Source: Candidatus Gastranaerophilales bacterium (lineage in GTDB: Bacteria; Cyanobacteriota; Vampirovibrionia; Gastranaerophilales; Gastranaerophilaceae). Taken from it: DNA of 64,000 nt. Location: the NCBI GenBank assembly GCA_944323955.1, contig CALUUK010000010.1:16222-80221 (forward strand), given 5' to 3'. The notes below the pieces were generated by a model that was given only the letters and a program-made list of their open reading frames with translations, did not search any database and was not told the origin of the DNA. The translations under genes and the position numbers were made by a program. Below are positions 44,382 through 52,582 of the stretch, piece after piece. Numbering within the stretch: the first letter of the stretch is position 1; each line of letters begins with the position of its first letter.

Positions 44382-45107
44382 ATGAACGAAAAAAACATAA
44401 TAGCTTTTTGGGGATATCCTCACCCTAAAATAATAGAAAAATATAAAAGAAGCTATCCGCAGGCTCAATGGATAGATGTAGATATAGATTACAATTTTGC
44501 ACAGCAAGATATTCTTCCGGAATCATACTGCGCAATTATGAAAAACATTATAAACGGAGTATTTCACTATAAAGATAAACTTATAACAATAATTGCACCC
44601 ATTGGGAAAGACAAATGCGACAGCGGATGGTTTGCCGCGGAACTGCTTAAAGATATGGGATTTCCGGTTGTAATATCATCCTTTGAAGAAAAAACATACA
44701 AACGCGATATTAAAATATCAACATCAAATCTGCCTTTGCGACAGAAAGTAGAACTTATAACAAAGAATATCTATAATCCTCAAACACTCGAAATAAAACA
44801 GTGTAAAGCAAAATTCGGATTTTGGGGCGTTCCGCCGAATGACCTTTCAATATTGGAATTATTCCCGAATGAAACCCATGTATACGGCTGGACAAGATGC
44901 GTTGAAGCAATGACTCCTGCTGATATTGAACTTGAAATGCATATAGATAAAAATGTCCCGACGGTATTTTATTCGCAGTCTTTTTGTTCAAAAGCGCAGC
45001 TCGCAAAATATCTGGCGGATAAATATAACGGGCTTTATATTGATATTGACGATTGTGCAACAAATTCAACAAAAGCAAAAATTGAAGCATTTTTGAGGCT
45101 CAGATGA
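44382..45107 (+). CDS. HgdB-like (2-hydroxyacyl-CoA dehydratase D-component) small protein
   Basis: 241 residues. I do not recognise it with certainty, but YSQSFCSKAQLAKYLADKYN and the closing DDCATNSTKAKIEAFLRL are in the style of HgdB/DUF2229 components, which bind a [4Fe-4S] or an unusual metal cluster at cysteines. The next gene, 4-bp overlap, encodes the matching HgdC-like activase, which supports this. Length is about half of a full HgdB. No clear ribosome site before ATG 44382. Confidence 0.5.
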   Translation: MNEKNIIAFWGYPHPKIIEKYKRSYPQAQWIDVDIDYNFAQQDILPESYCAIMKNIINGVFHYKDKLITIIAPIGKDKCDSGWFAAELLKDMGFPVVISSFEEKTYKRDIKISTSNLPLRQKVELITKNIYNPQTLEIKQCKAKFGFWGVPPNDLSILELFPNETHVYGWTRCVEAMTPADIELEMHIDKNVPTVFYSQSFCSKAQLAKYLADKYNGLYIDIDDCATNSTKAKIEAFLRLR

Positions 45108-45811
45108 AAGATATAAATATAGTAATCGATGCAGGTACGACCTGGTCAAAAATAATTGAAAAAACTTCATCAAATTTGATGAAAGATTTTAGTCATTGTC
45201 TCATAAAAAATGAAAACTGGCTTAAATATTACATATTGCCTTCATCGCAGTTAAAAAATATTAATTTCAAATTTTCGAAAGCAACGGGACATATGTCTTT
45301 AAGTATGCTCAATTCAAAAGAAGATTACGAAAACGAAGTAATCGCGCTTATAAAAGGATTCAGAAACCGTATAAAAGAAGATGCCGTTATTCTTGATATG
45401 GGAAGCAGAGATTCCAAGTGGGCGAAATTTAAGAATGAAAAATTTAAAGACTTAGACTGGAACAGCTCCTGTTCAAGTTCAACGGGAGCAACTGTTGAAA
45501 TGCTTCTTAAATTTTATAATATAAATGTTTCGGAACTTTCTTTCCAAAAAGAAAAATATACAATAACCTGCGGAATATTCGGGCTTGAAAAAATTATGGA
45601 TGACATTGCAAAGGGAAATGAAGCCAAAACTGCAATATCTAAATTTGTACACGGTATTGCTTATAACGCCTGGCAGTTTGCAAAAAAACCCGAAAAATTA
45701 TATCTTTCAGGCGGTTTTTGTGAAAATCAATGTTTTATCGACTCTCTCTCAAATTACTGTGAAGTGGTTCCTCTGGGCAGATTTTTATTATGCGAAGGCA
45801 TTATGAATTAA
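45104..45811 (+). CDS. HgdC/BadF-like ATPase (activator of 2-hydroxyacyl-CoA dehydratase type)
   Basis: 235 residues of the ASKHA (actin-like ATPase) fold: phosphate-1 NIVIDAGTTWSKI, connecting KATGHMSL, DMGSRDSKWAKF in place of the usual DIGGQD, and adenosine motif LYLSGGFCENQC. ITCGIFGLEKIMDDIA aligns with the TCxVFAESE segment whose Cys holds the bridging cluster, so Cys is retained. Known members use ATP to push a single electron into a partner. GAGG before ATG, overlap with the HgdB-like gene. Confidence 0.75.
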   Translation: MKDINIVIDAGTTWSKIIEKTSSNLMKDFSHCLIKNENWLKYYILPSSQLKNINFKFSKATGHMSLSMLNSKEDYENEVIALIKGFRNRIKEDAVILDMGSRDSKWAKFKNEKFKDLDWNSSCSSSTGATVEMLLKFYNINVSELSFQKEKYTITCGIFGLEKIMDDIAKGNEAKTAISKFVHGIAYNAWQFAKKPEKLYLSGGFCENQCFIDSLSNYCEVVPLGRFLLCEGIMN

Positions 45812-45843
45812 AAAAATAATATGCATATATTTTTGCGTGTTTA

Positions 45844-45852
45844 TGCTACAAT
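45844..45852 (+). promoter_or_regulatory. Extended -10 promoter element of pckA
   Basis: TGCTACAAT carries the extended -10 TGn before TACAAT. No good -35 is seen at the right distance. The leader to ATG 45942 is about 85 nt. Confidence 0.45.
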
Positions 45853-45941
45853 TAATCTCAATATAGTATCATGTAAGATGACTATGATTTAAAAGCCGAC
45901 ATATAATAAAACATATTTACATAAAAAAGGAGGAAACTAAT

Positions 45942-47543
45942 ATGGAAACATATGGTATCGAAAAACTCGGAATAACAAATCCGGAAGCAGTATATCGCAA
46001 TTTGACTCCAGCTCAATTGACAGAAGCTGCATTAAGAAGAAAAGAAGGTTTACTTTCTAACACAGGTGCTTTGGTTGTAACAACAGGCAAATATACAGGT
46101 CGTTCACCCAAAGACAAATTCATTGTTGATACACAAGGTATTCATGATGACATAGCATGGGGAAAAGTAAATCGCCCTATTTCAAAAGAAAAATTTGATT
46201 CAATCAAAGCAAAAATGATTAACTATTTAAACGGCAAAGAAGTTTTTATTTTTGACGGATTTGCCGGTGCTGATAAAACATATACTCAAAAATTCAGAGT
46301 AATCAATGAATTGGCAAGCCAAAATATGTTTATTCACCAATTATTAATCAGACCTACGGCAGAAGAACTTGCTAATTATGGTGAAGCGGATTACACAATC
46401 ATTTGTGCTCCCGGTTTCAAGTGCGACCCTGAAGTTGACGGTACAAATTCTGAAGCATGCATAGCTATCGACTATGAAGCAAAAACAATAATTATCTGCG
46501 GTTCTCAATATGCAGGCGAAATTAAAAAATCTGTATTCGCAACAATGAACTATGTTATGACAAAGAAAAATGTTCTTCCTATGCACTGCAGTGCAAATAT
46601 GGATCCTGCAACAGGCGAAACAGCAGTATTCTTTGGTTTATCAGGAACAGGTAAAACAACATTATCAGCAGACCCTGCCCGTAAGTTAATCGGTGACGAT
46701 GAACACGGATGGTCACCTGACGGTATTTTCAACTTTGAAGGCGGATGCTATGCAAAATGTATTAATCTTGACCCTGAACATGAACCTGATATCTACAACG
46801 CAATTAAATTCGGTTCACTTGTTGAAAACGTTGTTATGGATCCTGAAACAAGAGAATTTGATTTCAACGACGGTTCTTTAACGGAAAATACACGTGTAGG
46901 TTATCCTATCGACTATATCAACAACGCACAAATTCCTTCAAAAGGCGGAATCCCGAAAGTTGTTATTTTCTTAACAGCTGATGCTTTCGGTGTATTACCT
47001 CCTATATCAAGACTTGATAAAAACGCTGCTATGTACCACTTTGTAACAGGTTTCACATCTAAACTTGCAGGTACCGAAAGAGGAATTACAGAACCTCAGC
47101 CTACATTCTCTACCTTATTCGGCGAACCTTTCATGCCGATGGATGCTTCGGTTTATGCAGAAATGTTAGGTGAAAAATTAGATAAATACGGCACCAAAGT
47201 TTATCTCGTAAACACAGGCTGGGCCGGCGGAAGTGCTGCATCAGGCGCTAAACGTATGAAATTATCTTATACACGTGCTATGGTTACTGCCGCATTAAAC
47301 GGTACATTTGACAATGTTGAATTCAAACATCACGATGTATTCAATGTTGATTATCCGACATCTTGCCCGAATGTTCCCGATGAGATGCTTGATGCCCGCG
47401 GTATGTGGCAGGATAAAGCAGCTTATGATGAACAGGCTAATAAACTTGCACAAATGTTTGCAGATAATTTTGCGGCAAAATATCCGAACATGCCTGCTGA
47501 AATTGTAAATGCAGGACCAAAACCGACAGTTATGAGCAAATAA
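45942..47543 (+). CDS. pckA: Phosphoenolpyruvate carboxykinase (ATP)
   Basis: 533 residues, typical length. Substrate loop VTTGKYTGRSPKDKF; kinase-1 P-loop FFGLSGTGKTTLSADP (Gly-Thr-Gly-Lys at 235-238); kinase-2 IGDDEHGWSPDGIFNFEGG; and NTGWAGGSAASGAKRM near the end. Interconverts oxaloacetate and PEP, used by anaerobes for CO2 fixation or gluconeogenesis. AGGAGG 8 nt before the ATG; the codon use suggests high expression. Terminator at 47563. Confidence 0.97.
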   Translation: METYGIEKLGITNPEAVYRNLTPAQLTEAALRRKEGLLSNTGALVVTTGKYTGRSPKDKFIVDTQGIHDDIAWGKVNRPISKEKFDSIKAKMINYLNGKEVFIFDGFAGADKTYTQKFRVINELASQNMFIHQLLIRPTAEELANYGEADYTIICAPGFKCDPEVDGTNSEACIAIDYEAKTIIICGSQYAGEIKKSVFATMNYVMTKKNVLPMHCSANMDPATGETAVFFGLSGTGKTTLSADPARKLIGDDEHGWSPDGIFNFEGGCYAKCINLDPEHEPDIYNAIKFGSLVENVVMDPETREFDFNDGSLTENTRVGYPIDYINNAQIPSKGGIPKVVIFLTADAFGVLPPISRLDKNAAMYHFVTGFTSKLAGTERGITEPQPTFSTLFGEPFMPMDASVYAEMLGEKLDKYGTKVYLVNTGWAGGSAASGAKRMKLSYTRAMVTAALNGTFDNVEFKHHDVFNVDYPTSCPNVPDEMLDARGMWQDKAAYDEQANKLAQMFADNFAAKYPNMPAEIVNAGPKPTVMSK

Positions 47544-47562
47544 GTTTATAACAAACAATAAT

Positions 47563-47595
47563 AAAAAAATACCTTGCAGTGCAAGGTATTTTTTT
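47563..47595. terminator. Bidirectional terminator after pckA
   Basis: Perfect stem TACCTTGC/GCAAGGTA with a 3-nt loop, flanked by A7 and T7. Shared with the convergent gene at 47609-49480. Confidence 0.88.
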
Positions 47596-47608
47596 ATTAA
47601 GAATTTAA

Positions 47609-49480
47609 TTAAGAAACCTGTTTCCCCGTTTCCGCAAAAAACAACCTGAAATAAAAACATGCAACGTGTTGTATTGAATCTACTCTGACCCACTGTCTGG
47701 TTGCTTTAAATCTGATTGCGCCCACTGATTTCTTAGGATTTTTATGTGCGTATACATTTTTTTCGTTATTAAATAAAATAAATTGAGACTTTGCGGTTTT
47801 TCTGCATGCTTCCAGAATATCGCATGCAAGATTATTTTCTCCGACATATTTTGCTAAATAATATGCTGCAATAAGTCCCTCGGAGCGGGAACCGTCAGGA
47901 TAAAAATGATCTCCGTAATTATAGTAATACCCGCCTTCATAATCGATATAAGGTGAATCATCCTTTTTATAAGTTCTTTCCATCATTTTTTTTGCATCAT
48001 TAAAAACAAAATTAATAAGATTTTGTTTCTTCATTTCAGGATTAAGAACCCACTCTTCTATTGCCTGCATAAGCCACGCATCAGAAGGAAGCGGAGTAAA
48101 TAAATCCGCATATATCTTAGGACGTTCATTAACAATCCAATCAAGCGCAATTTTAGACTTTGAAATTACTTCAGTTTTCAATTCTTTATCATCATTGAAG
48201 TAATTAGCAAAAAGAGCAAGTCCTAAAAGTGCTTCACCCGGATAGTAGAAGGAAAATGTTTCTCTTCTTTCTTGATCCGTCATATCTATAAGAGGGTTAC
48301 CGTCATTATAAGAAGGATGAATATAATACCCGAGCATTTCTCCCGTTTTATATATTCTTGATAATATATGTCTAACATATTTCTTTATTAACTCGTCATA
48401 TGATTTATCCAAAGATTCAATACGATATTTCATCATTGCAACCAGAATCATTCCCGTACCGCCGAGTTTTGCTTTTTTATTATAATAAACATATGCTGCT
48501 GATCTGCCGTCAACAATATGTTCTTTCGTAATTCCGGTTATAAAGTCCAAACCTTTTTTTGCCGCCGTTAAATACTTTTTATCACCCGTAAGCTGATAAG
48601 CTCTTATAAGTGTAACTATTCCGCCGCAATGACGCAAATCATTATAGTATAAATCATCTTCTTTTCTTAAAGGATGTTCATGGTCTTTATAGTTATCATC
48701 CTTTGCATCATAATAATAAAGAAATTGTCCGTTTTCTTTTTGATTTAACAATGTCCAATCAGCACCCGACAATGCTTGTTCTTTTATTAATTCGGGAGAA
48801 TATTCATATAAAATATTTCCCCTGTATAAGGGAATTGTATTATTTTCATACGTAACAAATGCACGGCTTTTGACAATATAACATTCTTGTATTTTTTCTT
48901 TTAGAATGGCAATTCTTTCAGAAATTTTATTTGTTAAATTTTTAATATATGTTTTTCTTAAAATTGTATTTAACGCGGATTTCAAATCCATTTGGCTTTC
49001 TGTCCATGCCTGTGTCGGTGTATAGATAAAAACTTTATTATCAAGAATAATTCTTATCCCCGTAATACCCGGCTCAAATCTTTCGGGAACAAAAGAAGAA
49101 CTTACAATACTTTTTAAATCAACCTTTTTTTGTTCGGTTAAATACTCTATCATTATCCTGCATTTTTTACTGTCGGCAACATTAAATTCTTTATACATTT
49201 TATTTTGTTTTATTTGAGAAATATCACGATTTAACGTTTCTTCCAGTGTAGATTTAAGGGTTCCGTATCTTATCGGTTTTAACCCTTCTTGAAATAAAGT
49301 TATATAGGTATAGGCAATCTTATTGTCAAAGTCAAACAATCCGGATAAATTCAAATCGGTAATATGTAAATTTTTATCATGTACAAAACATTCTCTTACT
49401 CTATTTAAAAGAATGTTCATCCGTGAAAAATCTTTTGCATAAAATTCTCTGTCTCTTCTATTCTCTATTGAAAAATCCAT
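47609..49480 (-). CDS. Hypothetical protein with C-terminal alpha/alpha-barrel-like domain
   Basis: 623 residues. N-terminal 1-200 is mixed alpha/beta; FEPGITGIRIILDNKVFIYTP, then TQAWTESQM, is faintly AMMECR1-like. From about 250 on, helical pairs as in six-hairpin glycosidase, epimerase or lantibiotic-cyclase folds: HCGGIVTLIRAYQLTGDKKY, GLDFITGI, GEALLGLALFANYF, then YEGGYYYNYGDHFYPDGSRS, EGLIAAYYLAKYV. These folds often act on sugars; no catalytic residue can be named. No signal peptide. It is divergent from the AGCS transporter with a 362-bp gap. Confidence 0.55.
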   Translation of the reverse strand: MDFSIENRRDREFYAKDFSRMNILLNRVRECFVHDKNLHITDLNLSGLFDFDNKIAYTYITLFQEGLKPIRYGTLKSTLEETLNRDISQIKQNKMYKEFNVADSKKCRIMIEYLTEQKKVDLKSIVSSSFVPERFEPGITGIRIILDNKVFIYTPTQAWTESQMDLKSALNTILRKTYIKNLTNKISERIAILKEKIQECYIVKSRAFVTYENNTIPLYRGNILYEYSPELIKEQALSGADWTLLNQKENGQFLYYYDAKDDNYKDHEHPLRKEDDLYYNDLRHCGGIVTLIRAYQLTGDKKYLTAAKKGLDFITGITKEHIVDGRSAAYVYYNKKAKLGGTGMILVAMMKYRIESLDKSYDELIKKYVRHILSRIYKTGEMLGYYIHPSYNDGNPLIDMTDQERRETFSFYYPGEALLGLALFANYFNDDKELKTEVISKSKIALDWIVNERPKIYADLFTPLPSDAWLMQAIEEWVLNPEMKKQNLINFVFNDAKKMMERTYKKDDSPYIDYEGGYYYNYGDHFYPDGSRSEGLIAAYYLAKYVGENNLACDILEACRKTAKSQFILFNNEKNVYAHKNPKKSVGAIRFKATRQWVRVDSIQHVACFYFRLFFAETGKQVS

Positions 49481-49557
49481 CTAAATCTTCCTCTGAAAGT
49501 CTAAGGTAAATAATACTTTTTCATTCTCAAATTTTATCAGGTTTTTACGCTAAAAGC

Positions 49558-49593
49558 AAAATCCCCCGCATTTTAAACGAAGGGGGATTTTTT
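49558..49593. terminator. Terminator-like hairpin in a divergent intergenic region
   Basis: AAAATCCCCC pairs with GGGGGATTTT around 14 nt, with a T run on the plus strand (T6). Both flanking genes point away from it, so it terminates no annotated gene; see findings. Confidence 0.6.
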
Positions 49594-49690
49594 CTGAGAG
49601 TGAACAAAAAGTTAATGGAATCTGCTTTTTTATATTTCATACCAACATCAAATACCTTTTTATATTTTATGCACACAACATGGTAATTTC

Positions 49691-49727
49691 CCGGATACTG
49701 ATGGTCAAAACAATCGGTCCAATCCGG
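49691..49727. other. Hairpin, two-part stem
   Basis: CCGGAT pairs with ATCCGG outside, and ACTGAT with ATCGGT inside (one G-U), with a 10-nt loop and a CCA bulge. It lies upstream of the AGCS promoter, so it is not in that leader. A small RNA or a protein site are both possible. Confidence 0.4.
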
Positions 49728-49783
49728 AATTTTAATTTAAATTTGCAAATCTTTTGCAAACAAATTGAATGATATTTATATTT

Positions 49784-49813
49784 TTGGCATATTTCTTATT
49801 TTTCAATTATAAT
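49784..49813 (+). promoter_or_regulatory. Promoter of the AGCS symporter gene
   Basis: TTGGCA (49784-49789), 18-nt spacer, perfect TATAAT (49808-49813). Leader about 23 nt. No strong Shine-Dalgarno precedes the ATG at 49843. Confidence 0.75.
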
Positions 49814-49842
49814 AAATCAGTTAATACTGAAAAACTTGATTT

Positions 49843-51246
49843 ATGGAAGAATTTTTATACCCCTTTGTTGTTAAATTTAATGAATACCTTTCAAACTACA
49901 TACTGGTATTTTTGCTTGTAGGAGTAGGACTTTGGTATACGATTAAAACAAAATTTATTCAAATAAGATGTTTTAAAGAAGGGATTAAGAATTTATTCGG
50001 CAGAATTAATATTTTTGATAAAACAAATGAACATTCAATGACCTCTTTTCAGGCACTTGCAACTTCAATTGCCGCACAGGTAGGAACCGGTAATATTATA
50101 GGTTCGGCAGGTGCTATCTTAGTCGGCGGGCCCGGCGCTATTTTTTGGATGTGGATTATTGCTTTTTTCGGCATGGCAACAATATATGCAGAAGCATCAC
50201 TTGCAATAAAAACAAGGATAATTGAAGAGAACGGAAATATAAAGGGCGGACCCGTGTATTATATCACAACAGCATTTAAAGGCGCATTCGGAAAATTTCT
50301 GGCCGCTTTTTTTGCCGTTGCGATAATACTTGCTCTGGGCTTTATGGGATGTATGGTTCAATCTAATTCAATAGCATGCTGTATGAATGTTGCTTTCGGA
50401 GTAAATCCCGTAATTATGGGTATTATACTTGTTATAATATGCGGAAGCATTTTCATTGGAGGTATAAAACGTCTTGCCGCCGTAGTAGAAAAAATAGTTC
50501 CTTTTATGGCTTTATTTTTTATAATTGGCGGACTTATTATTCTTGCCGTAAGAATACAGTATTTGCCTGAAACAGTCTTTATGATTTTTAAATACGCATT
50601 TATGCCTCAAGCAATAATAGGCGGAAGTTTTGGCTATGCAATAAAACAGGCAATAAGTCAGGGTGCAAAAAGGGGACTTTTTTCTAACGAAGCAGGTATG
50701 GGCTCTACTCCGCATGCACACGCACTGGCAAATGTCAAAGATCCTCACACACAAGGAACAGTTGCAATGATTGGTGTTTTTATTGATACTTTCATTATTT
50801 TGACTTTAAACGCCCTAATTATAATTTCAACTTTATATACAGGAAACGGTATACTTGCAAACGGTTATACGGAGGCCGTTATTGACATTGTCAACAAAAC
50901 AAACCTTGCACAAACTGCTTTCGGAACAATATTCGGAAATTCTATCGGCGCTGTTTTCGTTGCCGTATGTTTATTTTTCTTTGCTTTTTCCACAATTCTG
51001 GGGTGGAACTTATTTGGAAAAGTGAATGTTATTTATCTTTTCGGCAGGAAACATCCTAAAATTGCAGAATTAGTTTATATGATAACAGCACTTTCTTTTA
51101 TTATGACAGGATGTCTTGTATCAAGTGATTTTGTGTGGGAACTTACAGATATGTTTAATAACTTAATGGTGATACCAAACGTAATTGCACTTTTTGCACT
51201 TACAAATCTTGTTGTTGAAAACTGTAAAAGTATAAATAAAGAATAA
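49843..51246 (+). CDS. Sodium:alanine/glycine symporter (AGCS family)
   Basis: 467 residues, about 10-11 membrane helices. Family signature SMTSFQALATSIAAQVGTGN, IIGSAGAILVGGPGAIFWMW, then GAKRGLFSNEAGMGSTPHAHA with the conserved Asn-Glu-Ala-Gly, and FFFAFSTILGWNLFG. Takes up alanine or glycine with Na+. Stand-alone with its own promoter. Confidence 0.93.
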   Translation: MEEFLYPFVVKFNEYLSNYILVFLLVGVGLWYTIKTKFIQIRCFKEGIKNLFGRINIFDKTNEHSMTSFQALATSIAAQVGTGNIIGSAGAILVGGPGAIFWMWIIAFFGMATIYAEASLAIKTRIIEENGNIKGGPVYYITTAFKGAFGKFLAAFFAVAIILALGFMGCMVQSNSIACCMNVAFGVNPVIMGIILVIICGSIFIGGIKRLAAVVEKIVPFMALFFIIGGLIILAVRIQYLPETVFMIFKYAFMPQAIIGGSFGYAIKQAISQGAKRGLFSNEAGMGSTPHAHALANVKDPHTQGTVAMIGVFIDTFIILTLNALIIISTLYTGNGILANGYTEAVIDIVNKTNLAQTAFGTIFGNSIGAVFVAVCLFFFAFSTILGWNLFGKVNVIYLFGRKHPKIAELVYMITALSFIMTGCLVSSDFVWELTDMFNNLMVIPNVIALFALTNLVVENCKSINKE

Positions 51247-51273
51247 TTTACTGATATTTGTAACATTAAAAAA

Positions 51274-51347
51274 TCGGGATGACAGGATTCGAACCTGCGA
51301 CCCCCTCGTCCCAAGCGAGGTGCGCTACCAAGCTGCGCTACATCCCG
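51274..51347 (-). tRNA. tRNA-Pro (anticodon TGG)
   Basis: Read on the minus strand, the 7-bp acceptor stem CGGGATG/CATCCCG is perfect. The anticodon loop CTTGGGA sits on the stem CCTCG/CGAGG, giving anticodon TGG. The T-arm holds GGTTCGAATCC. Discriminator A. CCA is not encoded. Confidence 0.95.
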
Positions 51348-51449
51348 ATGAAGTTATTTTTCGGTTTCGCGCACCTACGGTGCTACCTCTCGTCGAAAGC
51401 AACACCGTTGCTTTCTCCTCGGCACAGTCAAGCTGCGCTACATCCCGAT
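51329..51449 (-). repeat. tRNA-Pro-associated element bounded by 21-bp direct repeats
   Basis: The 21 bp at 51329-51349 (first 19 nt of tRNA-Pro plus 2 upstream) recur exactly at 51429-51449, 100 bp further upstream of the tRNA. Between them lie two hairpins: GCACC-TAC-GGTGC (51371-51383) and AAAGCAAC-ACC-GTTGCTTT (51396-51414). The block 51361-51393 is identical to 63931-63963 beside the other tRNA-Pro. Confidence 0.75.
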
Positions 51450-51558
51450 TTGTTAATTAGACTCTATCAATAATACAGGCCAAAGTCAAGTATGGGTATA
51501 TGTTTTATTTCTTTTTTTGTGTATAATATTCCCTGTTAGAGCGTGAAAAGGAAGCATT

Positions 51559-52572
51559 ATGCAAAAAGTAAATCTTGTATCGGGAATGCGTTCGACCGGC
51601 AAACTGCATTTGGGTCATTATATGGGCGTTCTTACCAATTGGGTTAAACTTCAAGACGAATTTAATTGTTTTTACTTTGTTGCTGATTGGCACGCTTTAA
51701 CCACAAAATACGATAAAACTGAAAATTTAAGACAAGATAAATTAGATGTCGTTCTTGATTGGCTTGCCTGCGGGATAGACCCTGAAAAATCAACCGTTTA
51801 TTTTCAGTCAAAGGTCTTACAAATAGCAGAACTTCACATACTTTTAAGCATGATTACCCCGAACAACTGGATAGAACGTGATCCCACGCTTAAAGATATG
51901 GTTAAAATAATAAAAAGCAAAGATGGTGATACAACGGAAAACATCCCGCAATTAAATTACGGACTTTTAGGTTATCCTATTTTAATGTCCGCTGATATTA
52001 TGGCAATGAACGGCGCTGTTGTTCCCGTCGGAGTTGACCAGTTAGCCCATCTTGAAATTACAAGAGATATTGCAAGACGCTTTAACAATATATATAATAC
52101 AAAACTGTTTAACGAACCTATGCCTAAATTAACACAAATTCCTTTGCTTTGCGGTGTTGACGGGCAAAAGATGGGCAAGTCTTTTAATAATGATATTAAA
52201 ATCTCAGACGATGAGCCGACCACTTCAAAGAAAATAATGCAATGCATAACCGACAGAAGCCGTGCAAGAAAAGATGATCCCGGTCATCCCGATAAATGCG
52301 AAGTTGCATTTAAATATTATCAAATTTTTGCTGATGACGAAACTGTTCATCAGGTTGAAACCGAATGCAAAGCGGGAAAAAGAGGCTGCGCTGACTGCAA
52401 AAGACAACTGGGCTGTATAATAAATGAAAAATTTGCTCCTATCCGTGAAAAAAGAAAAGAACTTGAAAAAGATATTGATAAAGTATATGACATAGTCAAT
52501 CACGGTAATAAGAAAGCTGCCGAAGAAGCTGAAAAAATAATGAAAAAAGTACGTGATGCCGTTAATATATAG
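51559..52572 (+). CDS. trpS: Tryptophanyl-tRNA synthetase with putative [4Fe-4S] site
   Basis: 337 residues. HIGH-like HLGHY after GMRSTGKL, and KMGKSFNND as the KMSKS loop; DWLACGIDPEKSTVYFQS is typical. Four cysteines follow the pattern C-x22-C-x6-C-x2-C (from DKCEV through ECKAGKRGCADC). This is the spacing known from Thermotoga maritima TrpRS, where it binds a [4Fe-4S] cluster near the anticodon region. AAGGA 8 nt before ATG. The next gene (wecB) starts 10 bp after its stop. Confidence 0.95.
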   Translation: MQKVNLVSGMRSTGKLHLGHYMGVLTNWVKLQDEFNCFYFVADWHALTTKYDKTENLRQDKLDVVLDWLACGIDPEKSTVYFQSKVLQIAELHILLSMITPNNWIERDPTLKDMVKIIKSKDGDTTENIPQLNYGLLGYPILMSADIMAMNGAVVPVGVDQLAHLEITRDIARRFNNIYNTKLFNEPMPKLTQIPLLCGVDGQKMGKSFNNDIKISDDEPTTSKKIMQCITDRSRARKDDPGHPDKCEVAFKYYQIFADDETVHQVETECKAGKRGCADCKRQLGCIINEKFAPIREKRKELEKDIDKVYDIVNHGNKKAAEEAEKIMKKVRDAVNI

Positions 52573-52582
52573 GAAATCGAAA

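Larger units (their letters stand above)
49481..49842. other. 362-bp divergent intergenic region
   Basis: No gene is supported here. It holds a terminator-like hairpin (49558), a second hairpin (49691-49727) and the AGCS promoter (49784-49813). The only frames are under 25 codons. Confidence 0.5.

Noticed and set aside
51279..51473. 64-codon plus-strand frame
   Set aside because: It runs antisense through tRNA-Pro and the hairpin element; a well-known type of false gene.
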